Assembly (NCBI RefSeq): GCF_003071065.1
Contig: NZ_QCXX01000002.1
Coordinates: 558,001 to 622,000, forward strand
Reading direction: 5' to 3'
DNA from: Sphingobacterium athyrii
Lineage (GTDB): Bacteria > Bacteroidota > Bacteroidia > Sphingobacteriales > Sphingobacteriaceae
DNA: 64,000 bases
Shown here: one piece after another, positions 1 through 8,811 of the stretch
Position numbering within the stretch: the first letter of the stretch is position 1
How the letters are laid out: every line of letters begins with the position of its first letter
Program-made: the position numbers and the translations under genes
The notes under the pieces: generated by a model
The model's database searches: none
What the model saw: only the letters and a program-made list of their open reading frames with translations
What the model was told of the DNA's origin: nothing

Positions 1-406
1 GGCTTACAATGCTTATATTCAATTTTTGATTTCTCTTTTTAAACATAGCCCTTCCAATAAAGGCACCTGAGATGATAAAGCCAAAAATAAGCGGTGAAAC
101 AATCAGTAGACAAATAAAGCCTTCACCTAAGAAGAAAAAGCTCATTAAGATGGCGATAAGACCATTCAGGATAGAATATCCCGTTATTTGTTTTCCCCTT
201 ATCTCCATGTCTTTCAAAAACCAAGCCGTGATAATACCCATTAACATTGGAATAATCACAAACTCTGAAAAAACAAGTATACCTGTATCCTCAGGCGCCA
301 ATGAAGACTGGATACCAATGATTAGGAATGCGAAAATGTTGGCTATCAAAATTCCTTGAAATATTTTGGAATTTAGCACTTTAAATAACGTTGTTTTCAA
401 ACTCAT
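1..406 (-). CDS. Multi-pass membrane protein, 3' end outside the window
   Basis: Reading leftwards from an ATG at 406 the frame stays open to the window edge (about 135 residues). The protein begins MSLKTTLFKVLNSKIFQG and has four hydrophobic stretches, at roughly residues 15-33, 45-62, 73-90 and 95-118, with basic residues (KKRNQK) after the last. I do not recognise the family. The opposite strand also has an open frame here, but it is Lys/Ile/Pro-rich and looks like a shadow of the hydrophobic codons. It is presumably an inner membrane protein; the C-terminal part cannot be judged. Confidence 0.7.
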   Translation of the reverse strand, partial: MSLKTTLFKVLNSKIFQGILIANIFAFLIIGIQSSLAPEDTGILVFSEFVIIPMLMGIITAWFLKDMEIRGKQITGYSILNGLIAILMSFFFLGEGFICLLIVSPLIFGFIISGAFIGRAMFKKRNQKLNISIVS

Positions 407-560
407 CGTATTTGATCGTTTATGTATTAAATTGAGGTCTTTTGTATAACTGAAAATAAATCTGAATCTGCTTCCAAACTAAATATTCACTATCTGAGCA
501 AAAGATTAATCATAAGTTGCGATGAGCCACTTAAAAATTCCAGTATAGCTTCGCTCGGTT

Positions 561-947
561 TCACACTATGCAGTTTACTTCTTTATTCGTACTAACCATA
601 AACGAAAAATAATCGCTGCTGATATCAAAAGAAGACGCCCTATAAAATGATTCATAGGTATTGTCTAAGTTACCCCTTTTGTGGTTTACTTTTCTGAGTA
701 AATTCCCATTCGCATCCCGGCTGATCCAGACACCATCTCGTTTACTTTCTATAAAGTGACGTTCTTCTAAGACTACGTTATTGGATATAACCTTATAAGC
801 GTCTGCTGTACGAATTTCTGTGCAGTTACAATGAGGAAAAGTTTCTCCGGTTTGCCCTGATACATGAGCGACAGAAAGCATAAACAAAAGCAGAAGTGTA
901 AAATAACTAAATTTTGAATTGTTGCGGGTAATTGTAGTACTATTCAT
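561..947 (-). CDS. Small secreted protein with YwqK/MORN-like repeat
   Basis: This 128-residue protein has a clear signal peptide (hydrophobic residues 14-31, ending VSGQ). The mature part contains DGVWISRDANGNLLRKVNHKRG, split here as DGVWISRDANGN and LLRKVNHKRG, which resembles the G-W-x(4)-G-x-L repeats of the YwqK/MORN family. Those proteins usually carry several repeats; only one is clear here, so it may be short or truncated. A second, dead copy of its promoter and first codons lies at 4024-4270, where the start codon is lost. Export to the periplasm or surface is inferred from the signal peptide; the function is unknown. Confidence 0.6.
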   Translation of the reverse strand: MNSTTITRNNSKFSYFTLLLLFMLSVAHVSGQTGETFPHCNCTEIRTADAYKVISNNVVLEERHFIESKRDGVWISRDANGNLLRKVNHKRGNLDNTYESFYRASSFDISSDYFSFMVSTNKEVNCIV

Positions 948-1170
948 AAAGCGGTTGTAATAAAGCTTTTTGACGCTAAGATATTAAATAATTATCTATT
1001 TGATCAATTGGGGAACTGTGGATGATCATACAAACTGGTATAGTGACGTCAAAAGTCGTTTATTGTAGGACAAATTAAGTTAAAAGAGGAATTTCCGAGA
1101 GGTTTCGATTATAAATATTCCGGAGCTTAAAGCGGCAACTTATTGAATTATAAAATTCTGTGTACAATGC
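925..1170. repeat. 246-bp duplicated block, copy 1 (live promoter of the secreted gene)
   Basis: This block covers the first codons and upstream region of the secreted gene that starts at 947. It matches 4024-4270 with scattered substitutions over its whole length. Shared stretches include AATAAAGCTTTTTGAC, GGAACTGTGGATGATC and TTTCCGAGAGGTTTCG. In this copy the ATG is intact. Confidence 0.9.
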
Positions 1171-1326
1171 GGATAATGGATTATCGTTGCGTGTTTATTA
1201 GCCATAATTTAACCAATACTTGTATAATATTGATAATTTGACAGGGTGTTATTTACTTTATTTTTATTTATGGAGATGAATAGTTATAATTGATAAGACT
1301 AATCAGGAAGTTAAATAAAGTAGTAG

Positions 1327-1622
1327 TTGCAAACAATATTTATTGACCGAAAACAGGCCGAATTTATTTCTTTAATCAATTTTGGATTTACTTTGCCTCT
1401 CTCAGATTGGGGGAATTCTAAAACTAAATGGTTAATAGAAGAAGCAGATATTTCATTAATTGAAAATGCCGCTAAACAGAGGCAAAAAGAGTTTGAGCAA
1501 GAGATATTTCTTCAAGTTTCCAAATGGGATATTCAAATGCGCTCATGTTATATGATTTCGATCATATTGCTGAGATTAGATATTCTGTTACAAATGAATT
1601 ACTTAAACTCAATTATAAGGAT
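1327..1622 (+). pseudogene. Degenerate gene fragment, frameshifted, unknown family
   Basis: A frame from 1327 reads coding-like sequence (FIDRKQAEFISLINFG ... ENAAKQRQKEFEQ) but has only a TTG start. Around 1520-1530 the coding character jumps to another frame (GYSNALMLYDFDHIAEIRYS ...), which runs into the thioredoxin gene. This fits an old gene that has lost its 5' end and gained a frameshift. I do not recognise the family. The alternative, that 1524-1622 is an N-terminal extension of the next gene, is unlikely because a good signal peptide starts at 1623. Confidence 0.4.
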
Positions 1623-2606
1623 ATGAGAACATTATTTACCATCCTAATCTTGGTGCTGATCCGGTTTCAAATTGTTCAGAGTCAAACATCCATTACATTA
1701 ATAATTACCAATGCAGATGACTTTAAGAACAAGGAAATCGGCGTAAGTGAGTATGGCCTTGAACCTAAATTCCAGCCGGTTAAAGACACCTCATATTTTC
1801 ATCTTGATAATAAAGAACCGACTTTCTATTCATTTTATATTGCAGATCGCAATTTCAAAATATGTTTATCGCAGGGCCCTGTAATTATAAGAGGTGCAAT
1901 TGAATCCGAACAATTTGTAGTAGATACCGTAATTAATGCGCCCTTATATTATGAAAGGGCTAGGTTTATACACATGGTTTCGAATGGAGAAGCCAATGGC
2001 CCCGAGCACTATCTGCAGTATATAAAATCCAATATAGCTAACCCCTTGGCATTAGAAGCTATTGGAGCCTTTTTATTTACTTTTCAAAACAATAGGGAAT
2101 ATGTGGATGCGATCTATTCCTTATACGAGAACGATGAGAAGGCTTATAAAGGTTCTCCTGATATTCGTAATTTCGAACGGCTCAGTAAAATTCGTAACCT
2201 AAAACATATTGATATCGATAAGCTTTCCCTAATCAATCTCAAAGGCGCACGTAGCCTGATTGAGCGGCGTGAAGATACGGACTATTACCTTATTGATTTT
2301 TGGTTCGTTAATTGCCCTCCCTGTGTGAGTGATCATATAGAGATCATGAAAGATTTTCAAGTTTTAAAGGGACGAAATGTTAGGATTCTAGGTGTTTCAA
2401 TTGATAAAAATCCGTTAGATGTTCAATCCTATGTGGATAAGCATAACTATCCATGGGAACAATATTTAGATGAGAATCATAGTTTAACATCCCAATTTTC
2501 CATTTCATCTTTCCCAAGTTACATTTTATTAAATTCAGATGGCAAGATAATCTTAAGTAGTAATCAGTATAAAGATATCAAATCATATATCCGTAACTTA
2601 AAATGA
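1623..2606 (+). CDS. Secreted TlpA-like thiol-disulfide oxidoreductase
   Basis: The protein is 327 residues from the ATG at 1623, chosen because it opens a signal peptide (MRTLFTILILVLIRF..QS). The N-terminal ~200 residues are a Bacteroidota-type accessory domain. The C-terminal ~130 residues are a thioredoxin fold with the redox motif FWFVNCPPC, so the active site is C-P-P-C, and the cis-proline loop SFPSYILL. Homologues act in the periplasm, reducing or isomerising disulfides of exported proteins. It appears to be a single gene with a strong terminator at 2721-2758. A start at 1524 is possible but would hide the signal peptide. Confidence 0.85.
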   Translation: MRTLFTILILVLIRFQIVQSQTSITLIITNADDFKNKEIGVSEYGLEPKFQPVKDTSYFHLDNKEPTFYSFYIADRNFKICLSQGPVIIRGAIESEQFVVDTVINAPLYYERARFIHMVSNGEANGPEHYLQYIKSNIANPLALEAIGAFLFTFQNNREYVDAIYSLYENDEKAYKGSPDIRNFERLSKIRNLKHIDIDKLSLINLKGARSLIERREDTDYYLIDFWFVNCPPCVSDHIEIMKDFQVLKGRNVRILGVSIDKNPLDVQSYVDKHNYPWEQYLDENHSLTSQFSISSFPSYILLNSDGKIILSSNQYKDIKSYIRNLK

Positions 2607-2720
2607 GGGTGTAACGAGAATTTTTTAGTAAAATTATTCAATAAGATTATTTATAATTCAATTTAAGAGCACTTTGCTCATTAACTTTACGGCTGGCTAG
2701 ACCAACTGCTTAGCCAAATT

Positions 2721-2758
2721 GCTTCCCTCTGCCGGTTAGAGGGAAGCTCTTTTGTTTT
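2721..2758 (+). terminator. Rho-independent terminator (repeated at 62000)
   Basis: A 10-bp perfect stem (GCTTCCCTCT / AGAGGGAAGC) closes a 7-nt loop GCCGGTT and is followed by TCTTTTGTTTT. It lies 115 bp after the thioredoxin gene. The same hairpin with its upstream flank AGCCAAATT recurs at 62000-62036. Nothing else is recognisable in 2607-2937. Confidence 0.85.
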
Positions 2759-2937
2759 AAGATCTCAGTATAGATAGATCAACATTTAAATTTCGACTGA
2801 TTATTCCAGAACAAATATTGCTAGTATTTCTGTACTATTGGAGCAGAATATATAATGCCTTTACTAGAAGTTTCTATGATAAAGAACATATATCATGAAT
2901 TTTCGAGGTTATTTTAGAAGGATCATTTACGGAAACG

Positions 2938-3297
2938 TCAGTTGTTGTCGGATCCGGCTTCGACTCTATAAATAATTTTTTCCCCCTCAAATCGAGCGTT
3001 AAAGATTAGTATATAGACAATCAAAATAATGAGCCAATATCTAATTTTTAGACTTATCACTATAGTTCCTAATAGTATACCAATAATGCCAATGACGATT
3101 CGAAAATACAATATAGATTCATACTCCATCATGTACCAATAGCAGCCCTTGCAAAAATTGTATTGATAGAGCATATAAACATCTTCATAAGTAATAAGTA
3201 TGTTGAAAAGAATTATTAATGCTCCAATTACCCGACAAAGGACGGAGTTAGTTAGTATCTTATGAGATGTTCTCCTTAACGTAGCAATTGAATTCAT
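2938..3297 (-). CDS. Small integral membrane protein, operon gene 3
   Basis: The protein has 119 residues with four hydrophobic segments (about 22-37, 58-78, 80-100 and a last short one) and two cysteines in FCKGCYW between the first and second. The start ATG overlaps the stop of the preceding gene as ATGA, so the two are probably translationally coupled. I do not recognise a family. It belongs with two other small membrane proteins at 3294-3674 and 3686-3835. Confidence 0.65.
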   Translation of the reverse strand: MNSIATLRRTSHKILTNSVLCRVIGALIILFNILITYEDVYMLYQYNFCKGCYWYMMEYESILYFRIVIGIIGILLGTIVISLKIRYWLIILIVYILIFNARFEGEKIIYRVEAGSDNN

Positions 3298-3674
3298 ACC
3301 TTCTCAATCTTAAACAATATCCCAGTAATTATTGCGGCGATCGAATAATATATCGCCGATTCCATTGAGCGCACTGTTAATGCCACTGTCATTGCAATTC
3401 CAGCCAGTGTAACTAGTATTAATGTCATTTTGATCCAATTAACGTTGAGTGTATTGTCCTTAAACCAGCTGAATGCCAATATATAACATACCAACGTAGG
3501 AATAGAATAAATCGCGCTATAGCATAACCAAAGTATAGAAAAGAATATTGTTTGACCAATACCGGAAGAATTTAACGGGTTAAATACAGGGAATATGCTC
3601 ACAAGTGTAGTACCCAATAATAGAGTACCTATCCAGTGCTTAAAAATATAAGACCATCTTAGACTGTGCGACAT
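3294..3674 (-). CDS. Small integral membrane protein, operon gene 2
   Basis: The protein has 126 residues and four predicted membrane segments (about 15-31, 42-66, 82-100, 107-121), with no signal peptide and no recognisable motif. It starts 11 bp after the stop of the 49-residue ORF and its TGA overlaps the ATG of the next gene. A coupled trio of tiny membrane proteins suggests a membrane complex, but that is inference from context only. Confidence 0.65.
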   Translation of the reverse strand: MSHSLRWSYIFKHWIGTLLLGTTLVSIFPVFNPLNSSGIGQTIFFSILWLCYSAIYSIPTLVCYILAFSWFKDNTLNVNWIKMTLILVTLAGIAMTVALTVRSMESAIYYSIAAIITGILFKIEKV

Positions 3675-3685
3675 AATCGGTGTTA

Positions 3686-3835
3686 TTAGATTGAAAACTC
3701 AGAGAACAGCTCCAAGTTTGTAGTAATTATCACTGCTAACAACAGGAATAGGTTGATAATGATTCCATGATAATATTTTCTCAAGTCAACATTACCTAAG
3801 TTTAGTAATTGACGCTTTTTTGTTAGACTTTTCAT
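3686..3835 (-). CDS. 49-residue membrane micro-protein, operon gene 1
   Basis: An ATG at 3835 opens a 49-residue frame with a basic N-terminus (KSLTKKRQLL), one strong membrane segment (GIIINLFLLLAVIITT, about residues 24-39) and an acidic C-terminus (LELFSEFSI). It ends 11 bp before the next membrane gene on the same strand. Its size puts it below usual gene-calling limits. Support comes from composition, position and orientation. It could be the lead gene of the operon. Confidence 0.5.
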   Translation of the reverse strand: MKSLTKKRQLLNLGNVDLRKYYHGIIINLFLLLAVIITTNLELFSEFSI

Positions 3836-4023
3836 CGTTTGGTCAAACGATTTAACGAAAGTAATAATTTATATTAAAAAAATGCGCCATAGATTTTATA
3901 TGACCACTTTTGGCGCCAAAGCCAAGCGGCAGCTCACTTTTGTTTGCCAATGATCAATGGACTTTTGTAATCGGTTCTCCCGTTAAGGTAACAAAAAATT
4001 CATACTTTTCGGTATCTCCCCGG

Positions 4024-4270
4024 TGGGTAATTTTAGTACTATTCAAAAAGTGGTTGTAATAAAGCTTTTTGACACTAAGATATTAAATAATTATCTATTT
4101 GATCAATTGAGGAACTGTGGATGATCATACAAATTGGCATAATGGCGTTAAAAACCGTCTTTAATAGTACAAATTAAGTTAAAGGAGGAATTTCCGAGAG
4201 GTTTCGATTATAAATATTCGGGAGCTCAAAACGACAATTTGTTGAATTATAAGACATTGTGTAAGATGCA
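4024..4270. repeat. 246-bp duplicated block, copy 2 (dead promoter and gene start)
   Basis: This is the second copy of 925-1170. The CAT that is the start codon in copy 1 reads CAA here, so it no longer starts a gene, and sequence corresponding to the rest of the secreted protein is absent. The left edge abuts the dispersed motif TACTTTTCGGTATCTCCC (4003-4020). The rest of 3836-4324 holds no gene. Confidence 0.85.
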
Positions 4271-4272
4271 AA

Positions 4273-4309
4273 ATCTGTCGATGAAAAATCCGATTTTTCA
4301 TCGACAGAT
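4273..4309. terminator. Perfect 17-bp inverted repeat with 3-nt loop
   Basis: ATCTGTCGATGAAAAAT (4273-4289) and its exact reverse complement (4293-4309) flank CCG. It starts 15 bp after the stop of ridA on the minus strand and may terminate that gene. The T-run lies inside the stem rather than after it, so it is not a classic intrinsic terminator. Confidence 0.55.
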
Positions 4310-4324
4310 GTCGTGATGCATTGC

Positions 4325-4711
4325 TTAAATTTTAGCCACAATTTTGATTTCCACTGTTTGTCCGGGTAGAGCCAGCTCCGTCACTCCAATGATTGTACTC
4401 GCTACGATGCAATCTTGTCCGTAGAATTCCTTTCCTGTGATTTTTCTTGCCTCAAAACCTGTCTTCATGTCAGTCACATAGATCACTTCCTCGGTGATAT
4501 GATCGCTAGTTGCATCATATTCCGCCAATAAAGTTTTAATATTTGCATAGGTTTGGCGAAACTGATTTTCCATACCCTCTACAAGTAGCCCATCGCTGTC
4601 ATGTCCAAGCTGACCTGAGATCCAGATCGTATCACCGTTTTTAACAGACTGGACATAGCCATATACCTTTTCCCAAGGCATATCAAAGGTTTTAAATTCT
4701 TTTTTGCTCAT
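4325..4711 (-). CDS. RidA/YjgF/UK114 family enamine/imine deaminase
   Basis: The 128-residue length is typical of the family. Recognisable family features are GDTIWISGQLGHDSDG near residue 26, the conserved helix ending in TYANIKTLLAEYDA, the strand VIYVTDM, and the C-terminal ELALPGQTVEIKIVAKI. RidA proteins hydrolyse reactive enamine/imine intermediates such as those from PLP enzymes; this member may belong to a divergent subgroup, because the usual R-x-E substrate-binding segment near the C-terminus is not obvious. It is monocistronic, with a degenerate gene on the other side. Confidence 0.85.
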   Translation of the reverse strand: MSKKEFKTFDMPWEKVYGYVQSVKNGDTIWISGQLGHDSDGLLVEGMENQFRQTYANIKTLLAEYDATSDHITEEVIYVTDMKTGFEARKITGKEFYGQDCIVASTIIGVTELALPGQTVEIKIVAKI

Positions 4712-4921
4712 GATGATTGTTTTTTTTAGTTAATTCTCAATGCCTGAGCCAATGTGTTTACGATGTTATTAATCAAGGTAATACTGATTTGTCGTCTAAA
4801 TGATAATTGACGATATTCCGTAAAATGCAAAGCGATTTGTATACGTATTTAGGCGATTTGATTAAGGATCCTTATATTTGCAACTTTATTGCACTATGAT
4901 ATAAATGAAAAAGCTTATAGT

Positions 4922-5407
4922 ATGATACTGCTGTTCTTTGTGTTGCAAGATATACGCGCTCAGGTATCAAGAATCGATCCGTTAATGGATATACCCAAGG
5001 CTACAGTTAAAGACACGACTATTCGTTTAAATTCAACTGATCATGATACAGTAGCTATACCCATAACGTATATACGTGGTGCCCAACAGGGACCTACTTT
5101 CACCATCATTGCCGGTATTCGCGGTATGGAATACCCCACCATATTATCTTTGCTAGAACTACGGAAAGAAATAAATCCCCAGAGATTAAAATGCAGTCTG
5201 ATCATAATTCCGATCGTCAATATACCCTCATTTTTTCAGCGGCGTGCATTTGTCAATCCATTGGACAGCCTCAATCTGAATCGTGTATTTCCGGGCGATC
5301 CAAAAGGAAGCATCACCGAGGTAATGGCCGATTTTCTTACCCATGAGATTTTTCCCGCGACTCCGCCTGTAAATGAGGGCGAAACATTACTTTGTATTGG
5401 CTATTAG
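4922..5407 (+). pseudogene. Truncated succinylglutamate desuccinylase/aspartoacylase-family gene
   Basis: The product resembles the N-terminal half of AstE/AspA-type zinc carboxypeptidases. It has TIIAGIRGMEYPT in place of the usual GIHGNEYP, so the first zinc-binding histidine is an arginine, and it retains NLNRVFPGDPKGS. The frame ends after about 160 residues, before the second half of the catalytic domain. At the 5' end ATGAAAAAGCTTATAGTATGA suggests the original signal peptide is also frameshifted (MKKLIV then stop). Lost metal ligand, truncation and broken start all indicate a dead gene. Confidence 0.7.
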
Positions 5408-5470
5408 CCGCTCCTTGCTATTTCCTAAATTAAAAAATTAGGTGTAATTTTAAATATATGAGCTTATGTT

Positions 5471-6265
5471 ATGATCGTTGAGTTTACTGTTAATGAATCT
5501 TTTGATATTCTTTCCCAATTGGCAGCTCAATCCCAAGTCCCTATCTTATCAGATAAACTGACGCTACCCCCTTGGTTAGGAAAAGGATATATAAAAAAGA
5601 TTAATTTAGATCAGAATTTTAAATTTGTACTTCATCATTATACTTTGGCCCAAGAGCTAATATTAAAACGTTTGCCAAGTCAGGGAGAAAACAAATTAGT
5701 TTCAATAGTTTTTAATAGTTTTGAAATCCCCTCAAAGCAGTCATCCGATCAAAACGAGGCCATTGCATTCCTAAGATCAAATAGTTCTGCTATCCAAATA
5801 TCATCCAGTAACTTTGGAACGCAAAGTTTATTCCCTTCTGGCTCTAAAGTTCATTTTGCTGTTGTGGGTATTGATAGTTCGTTGTTAAAATCAATTCTCC
5901 AAATTAACAGCGATAACAGTTGTGTGCTTAAAAACATTTTCGGATCCAAACAACCTTTTTTTATCATGAAAGAATGTCACATGAAATTCAGCTCATTATC
6001 ACGCAATTGGTTGAAGCTAACGAAGCACATGAGCTATATCATATGTTTTACAGGATAAAGATACAGGAACTTTTGTACCATTTATTCAGCAACCTTCTTA
6101 AAAGGGCAGGAGATAATTGCGCTTCCATTACTAATCCTGAGCTAGACAAAATATATGAGACCAGGTCTAGTGTTGTTAGTGACCTTGGGAAACCTCCAAG
6201 GCTGTCAGAACTTGCTAAATCTGTTGGAATGAGTGAAAAAAAAATAAAGCTGTTTATTTAAGCAG
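5471..6265 (+). pseudogene. AraC-family regulator, frameshifted and truncated
   Basis: The frame from 5471 encodes an N-terminal AraC-type region. At about 5957-5963 a T7 run shifts the sense frame; with eight T residues it would continue as FFYHERMSHEIQLIITQLVEANEAHE, shown here only in part (YHERMSHEIQLIITQL). The second frame reaches the first DNA-binding helices (LSELAKSVGMSEKKIKL). A further one-base shift near 6255 leads to FKQIF, after which the regulator stops and Old Yellow Enzyme sequence begins. Its last ~50 residues, including the second HTH, are deleted. Confidence 0.75.
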
Positions 6266-6274
6266 ATATTCCCA

Positions 6275-7136
6275 GGAATTTTTACGGAAGAGCAAATTGC
6301 TGGATGGCGTAAAGTAACCGAGCAGGTGCATAGTAAAAATAGCAAGATTTTTTTTGCAACTCATGCATACAGGCCGTATTGGGCACATCGATAACCTTCC
6401 TCCGGGAGCACGGCTGGTCGGCCCATCTGATATCAAAGCCGTCGGAGAGATTTATACAGATTCTAAGGGTAAGCAGGAGCATTCTGTTCCAAGCGCTCTT
6501 ACCATTACTGAAATCGAAAAAGTTGTGGAAGGCTTTTCTACGGCTGCTATCAATGCTATAAAAGCTGGTTTTGACGGTGTAGAAATCCACAGTGCCAATG
6601 GGTATTTGCTGGAACAATTCCTCAATCCAAATGTCAATATCAGAAATGATAAATTCGGTGGGGACGTGATAAATCGGTCGAAGATTATACTAGAAATTGC
6701 AAAAAAAACTGTTGCAGCTATCGGCAAAGAAAAAACGGGTATTCGGTTTTCACCCTTTTCAACTTTGGGAAATCTTCAGCCCTATGATCCCGAGCAAGTC
6801 CATGATACTTATGTTTATCTGGCTAAAGAATTAAATAAGCTCGGTATTTTGTATATTCATTTTGTTATGTCGCCTAATATCCAGGAAAAGACATTGCAAG
6901 CTATTCGTACCTCCTTTGAAAATACAATTATCGCAAGTTCGGGTTATACAGCAGAAACGGCGGAGGCTGCGTTTTCCAATGGCTTCGCCGATATTGTTGC
7001 ATTTGGAAGAGCTTTTTTGTCAAATCCAGACTATGTAAAGCGCATAGAAATGAATGCACCGCTTAATCAAGTTGATTTTTCTACCCTTTACACAACTGGA
7101 CAAGAAGGTTATACAGACTATCCGGTATTGGAGTAG
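6275..7136 (+). pseudogene. Old Yellow Enzyme (alkene reductase) lacking its N-terminus
   Basis: Sequence typical of OYE starts at PGIFTEEQIAGWRKVTEQVH immediately after the AraC remnant, so about 75 N-terminal residues, including part of the FMN site, are missing. A T8 run near 6347-6354 breaks the frame just before QLMHTGRIGH; seven T residues would restore it. The rest is intact: HSANGYLLEQFL carries the catalytic His/Asn pair and the C-terminus is TTGQEGYTDYPVLE. An intact paralogue lies at 20351-21442. It is dead unless the frameshifts are sequencing errors, and even then it would be an AraC-OYE chimera. Confidence 0.8.
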
Positions 7137-7369
7137 GTATGAGTAACTACTGTTTGATGGAGATTTCAGTCCTTGTGATCATCGGTTTACGTAGCGAGTC
7201 GACCAGTATTTATTCTCGTCACAAATTATCAATCGTCAGGGAACTTTACTGTTTAAAGTTTACAGATACACACGGGACTTTTCAATTAGCTATATAATTG
7301 TTATTGCAGAGGGTTTAACGATTGATGCTGACCCTCTTGCGCTTTTTTATTATTTATTTGAGAAGCCAA

Positions 7370-8314
7370 TCATTCCCTTATCGCAGTTTCGTCTTTAAAG
7401 ATTAGGTCTGCAATTTCGTCTTTCCGTTTAAAGCTTACGCCTTTGTGCTGCTGCATATAACGGATAATCTGTTCAGTAGCATTTACCATTTGCGGCGTTC
7501 CGCCGATTCTGTCATGAAAACTGATCGACAGTTGTCTGCGCTTGGTTTCAGCTTCTTGATAAAGCTGATCAAATTCCATTTTAACCTGACGTACAAATTG
7601 ATCGGTTGAGTAATGTTCGCCGGCAATCAATTGGATATCGTTGCAGCGAAGGGTATAAGGTATTACAGCAAAGTCCTCGTTTTTTACTTTGATGATAAAA
7701 GGTTCATCCCGGCTCAGATCATCAATATGATATCTGAAGCCCAACTCCTGTAGAATGTTTAGTGTATTTTCGCCACGTCGCAACCAGTTGGCGTTATAAC
7801 CCACGGGGCGAAATCCGGTTGACTGCATAATGGCATCTACGCCATCCTGTATGAATTTCTTTTCCTCTTCGTAAGGAAGATTATACTGTTTACTCCAGTT
7901 CATCCCATGTGCTGCCGCTTCGTGACCTCTTTCGACAATTTCTTTTGCCAATTGTGGGTTGTTGAGTACGGCAGAACCGACCATGTGCGACGTAACTTTG
8001 ATTCCGAGCCTGTCCCAGTTATCAAGCATTCTGGGAATACCTTCCTTATAGCCGTATTGGTACCAGGTTTCGGCGGGAAGATCTTTAAAGCCTTTTTCTA
8101 TGTTCTGTGGAAACGGGCTTTCAGCATTGTCCGGCTGTCCGCCAGATTCAAACTGCATGGATATGGAGACGATCAAACGTGAGCCGTCTGACCATCTGGA
8201 ACCAGGTTTTACTGGAGCGCTTTCTTGGACGTTACCTGGACTATTTGTAAAGGGCAATATACTCAACGTACCAAGGACTCCGGTTTGCTTAATAAATGTG
8301 CGTCTTGTGGTCAT
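7370..8314 (-). CDS. Exported PuuE/HpPgdA-type polysaccharide deacetylase
   Basis: The 314-residue protein has a Tat-like leader (TTRRTFIKQTGVLGTLSILPF). The NodB-like domain shows the PuuE/HpPgdA variant: VSISMQFESGG in place of the usual TFDDG strand, SHMVGSAV, ERGHEAAAHGMNW with metal-binding histidines, the substrate loop GYNANWLRRGENTL, and ISFHDRIGG near the end. Such enzymes deacylate N-acetylated sugars or act on cyclic amides. The exact substrate cannot be told. It lies 11 bp downstream of the DoxX gene on the same strand, so the two are probably one operon, divergent from an AraC regulator. Confidence 0.8.
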   Translation of the reverse strand: MTTRRTFIKQTGVLGTLSILPFTNSPGNVQESAPVKPGSRWSDGSRLIVSISMQFESGGQPDNAESPFPQNIEKGFKDLPAETWYQYGYKEGIPRMLDNWDRLGIKVTSHMVGSAVLNNPQLAKEIVERGHEAAAHGMNWSKQYNLPYEEEKKFIQDGVDAIMQSTGFRPVGYNANWLRRGENTLNILQELGFRYHIDDLSRDEPFIIKVKNEDFAVIPYTLRCNDIQLIAGEHYSTDQFVRQVKMEFDQLYQEAETKRRQLSISFHDRIGGTPQMVNATEQIIRYMQQHKGVSFKRKDEIADLIFKDETAIRE

Positions 8315-8325
8315 GGATTAAGGTA

Positions 8326-8718
8326 TTATAGATTGAAAAGTTTGTCTAAAGCCCATGAGTTGCTCTGAATAAATTGCAGCAGTAGGGCAAAAAAAGCAAG
8401 GTGCAGTAACTGGGAGGGCAGGGCTTCCCAGTTCTCAATCATGGCTGTGCCGAAAAGCAGGATCAGCAATATTCCTGCGCCCATGATTAGTGCAGGTTTT
8501 GTAAACAAACCAATCAATAGAAACAGGCCCACTGTGAATTCTGCCACAGGTAGCACATAGCTGAACGGTAGTACCATAGCCTTTGGCAAAAAAGATTTTT
8601 CAAAACTGGCGATCATCCATTGGCTGAAAGCGTTTAATTTAGGTAGCCGTACAAGACCGTGGCCAAACATACTGATGGCAATGCCCAGCCGAAGGAGTAA
8701 GAAAACTGTTGTATCCAT
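8326..8718 (-). CDS. DoxX-family inner membrane protein
   Basis: The 130-residue protein has four membrane helices, the conserved N-terminal GLGIAISMFGHGL-like start (RLGIAISMFGHGLVRL), the second-helix motif PVAEFTVGLFLLIGLFTKPA and a C-terminal helix LLHLAFFALLLQFI, all typical of DoxX/YphA-type proteins. Members are implicated in redox homeostasis, but biochemistry is poorly defined. It is the first gene of a two-gene operon with the exported deacetylase and is transcribed away from the AraC regulator at 8812, a likely controller. Confidence 0.85.
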   Translation of the reverse strand: MDTTVFLLLRLGIAISMFGHGLVRLPKLNAFSQWMIASFEKSFLPKAMVLPFSYVLPVAEFTVGLFLLIGLFTKPALIMGAGILLILLFGTAMIENWEALPSQLLHLAFFALLLQFIQSNSWALDKLFNL

Positions 8719-8811
8719 TATCTTATTTTAATTTTATTTGCTAATTCAAAATTGCATCAATCTACCCTCGGAAATCGGTATATTTGGAGGTATTATCGGT
8801 AAAAAACTAGG

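Noticed and set aside
72..359. Plus-strand frame of 95 residues at the left edge
   Set aside because: It is Lys/Ile/Pro-rich without domain features and lies opposite a convincing membrane-protein frame on the minus strand.
1524..1622. N-terminal extension of the thioredoxin gene
   Set aside because: The signal peptide starts at the ATG at 1623; the extension looks like the second frame of a decayed upstream gene.
6354..7136. An intact 260-residue OYE gene starting at 6354
   Set aside because: OYE homology clearly continues upstream of that ATG in another frame, so the ATG is internal and the gene is truncated and frameshifted.
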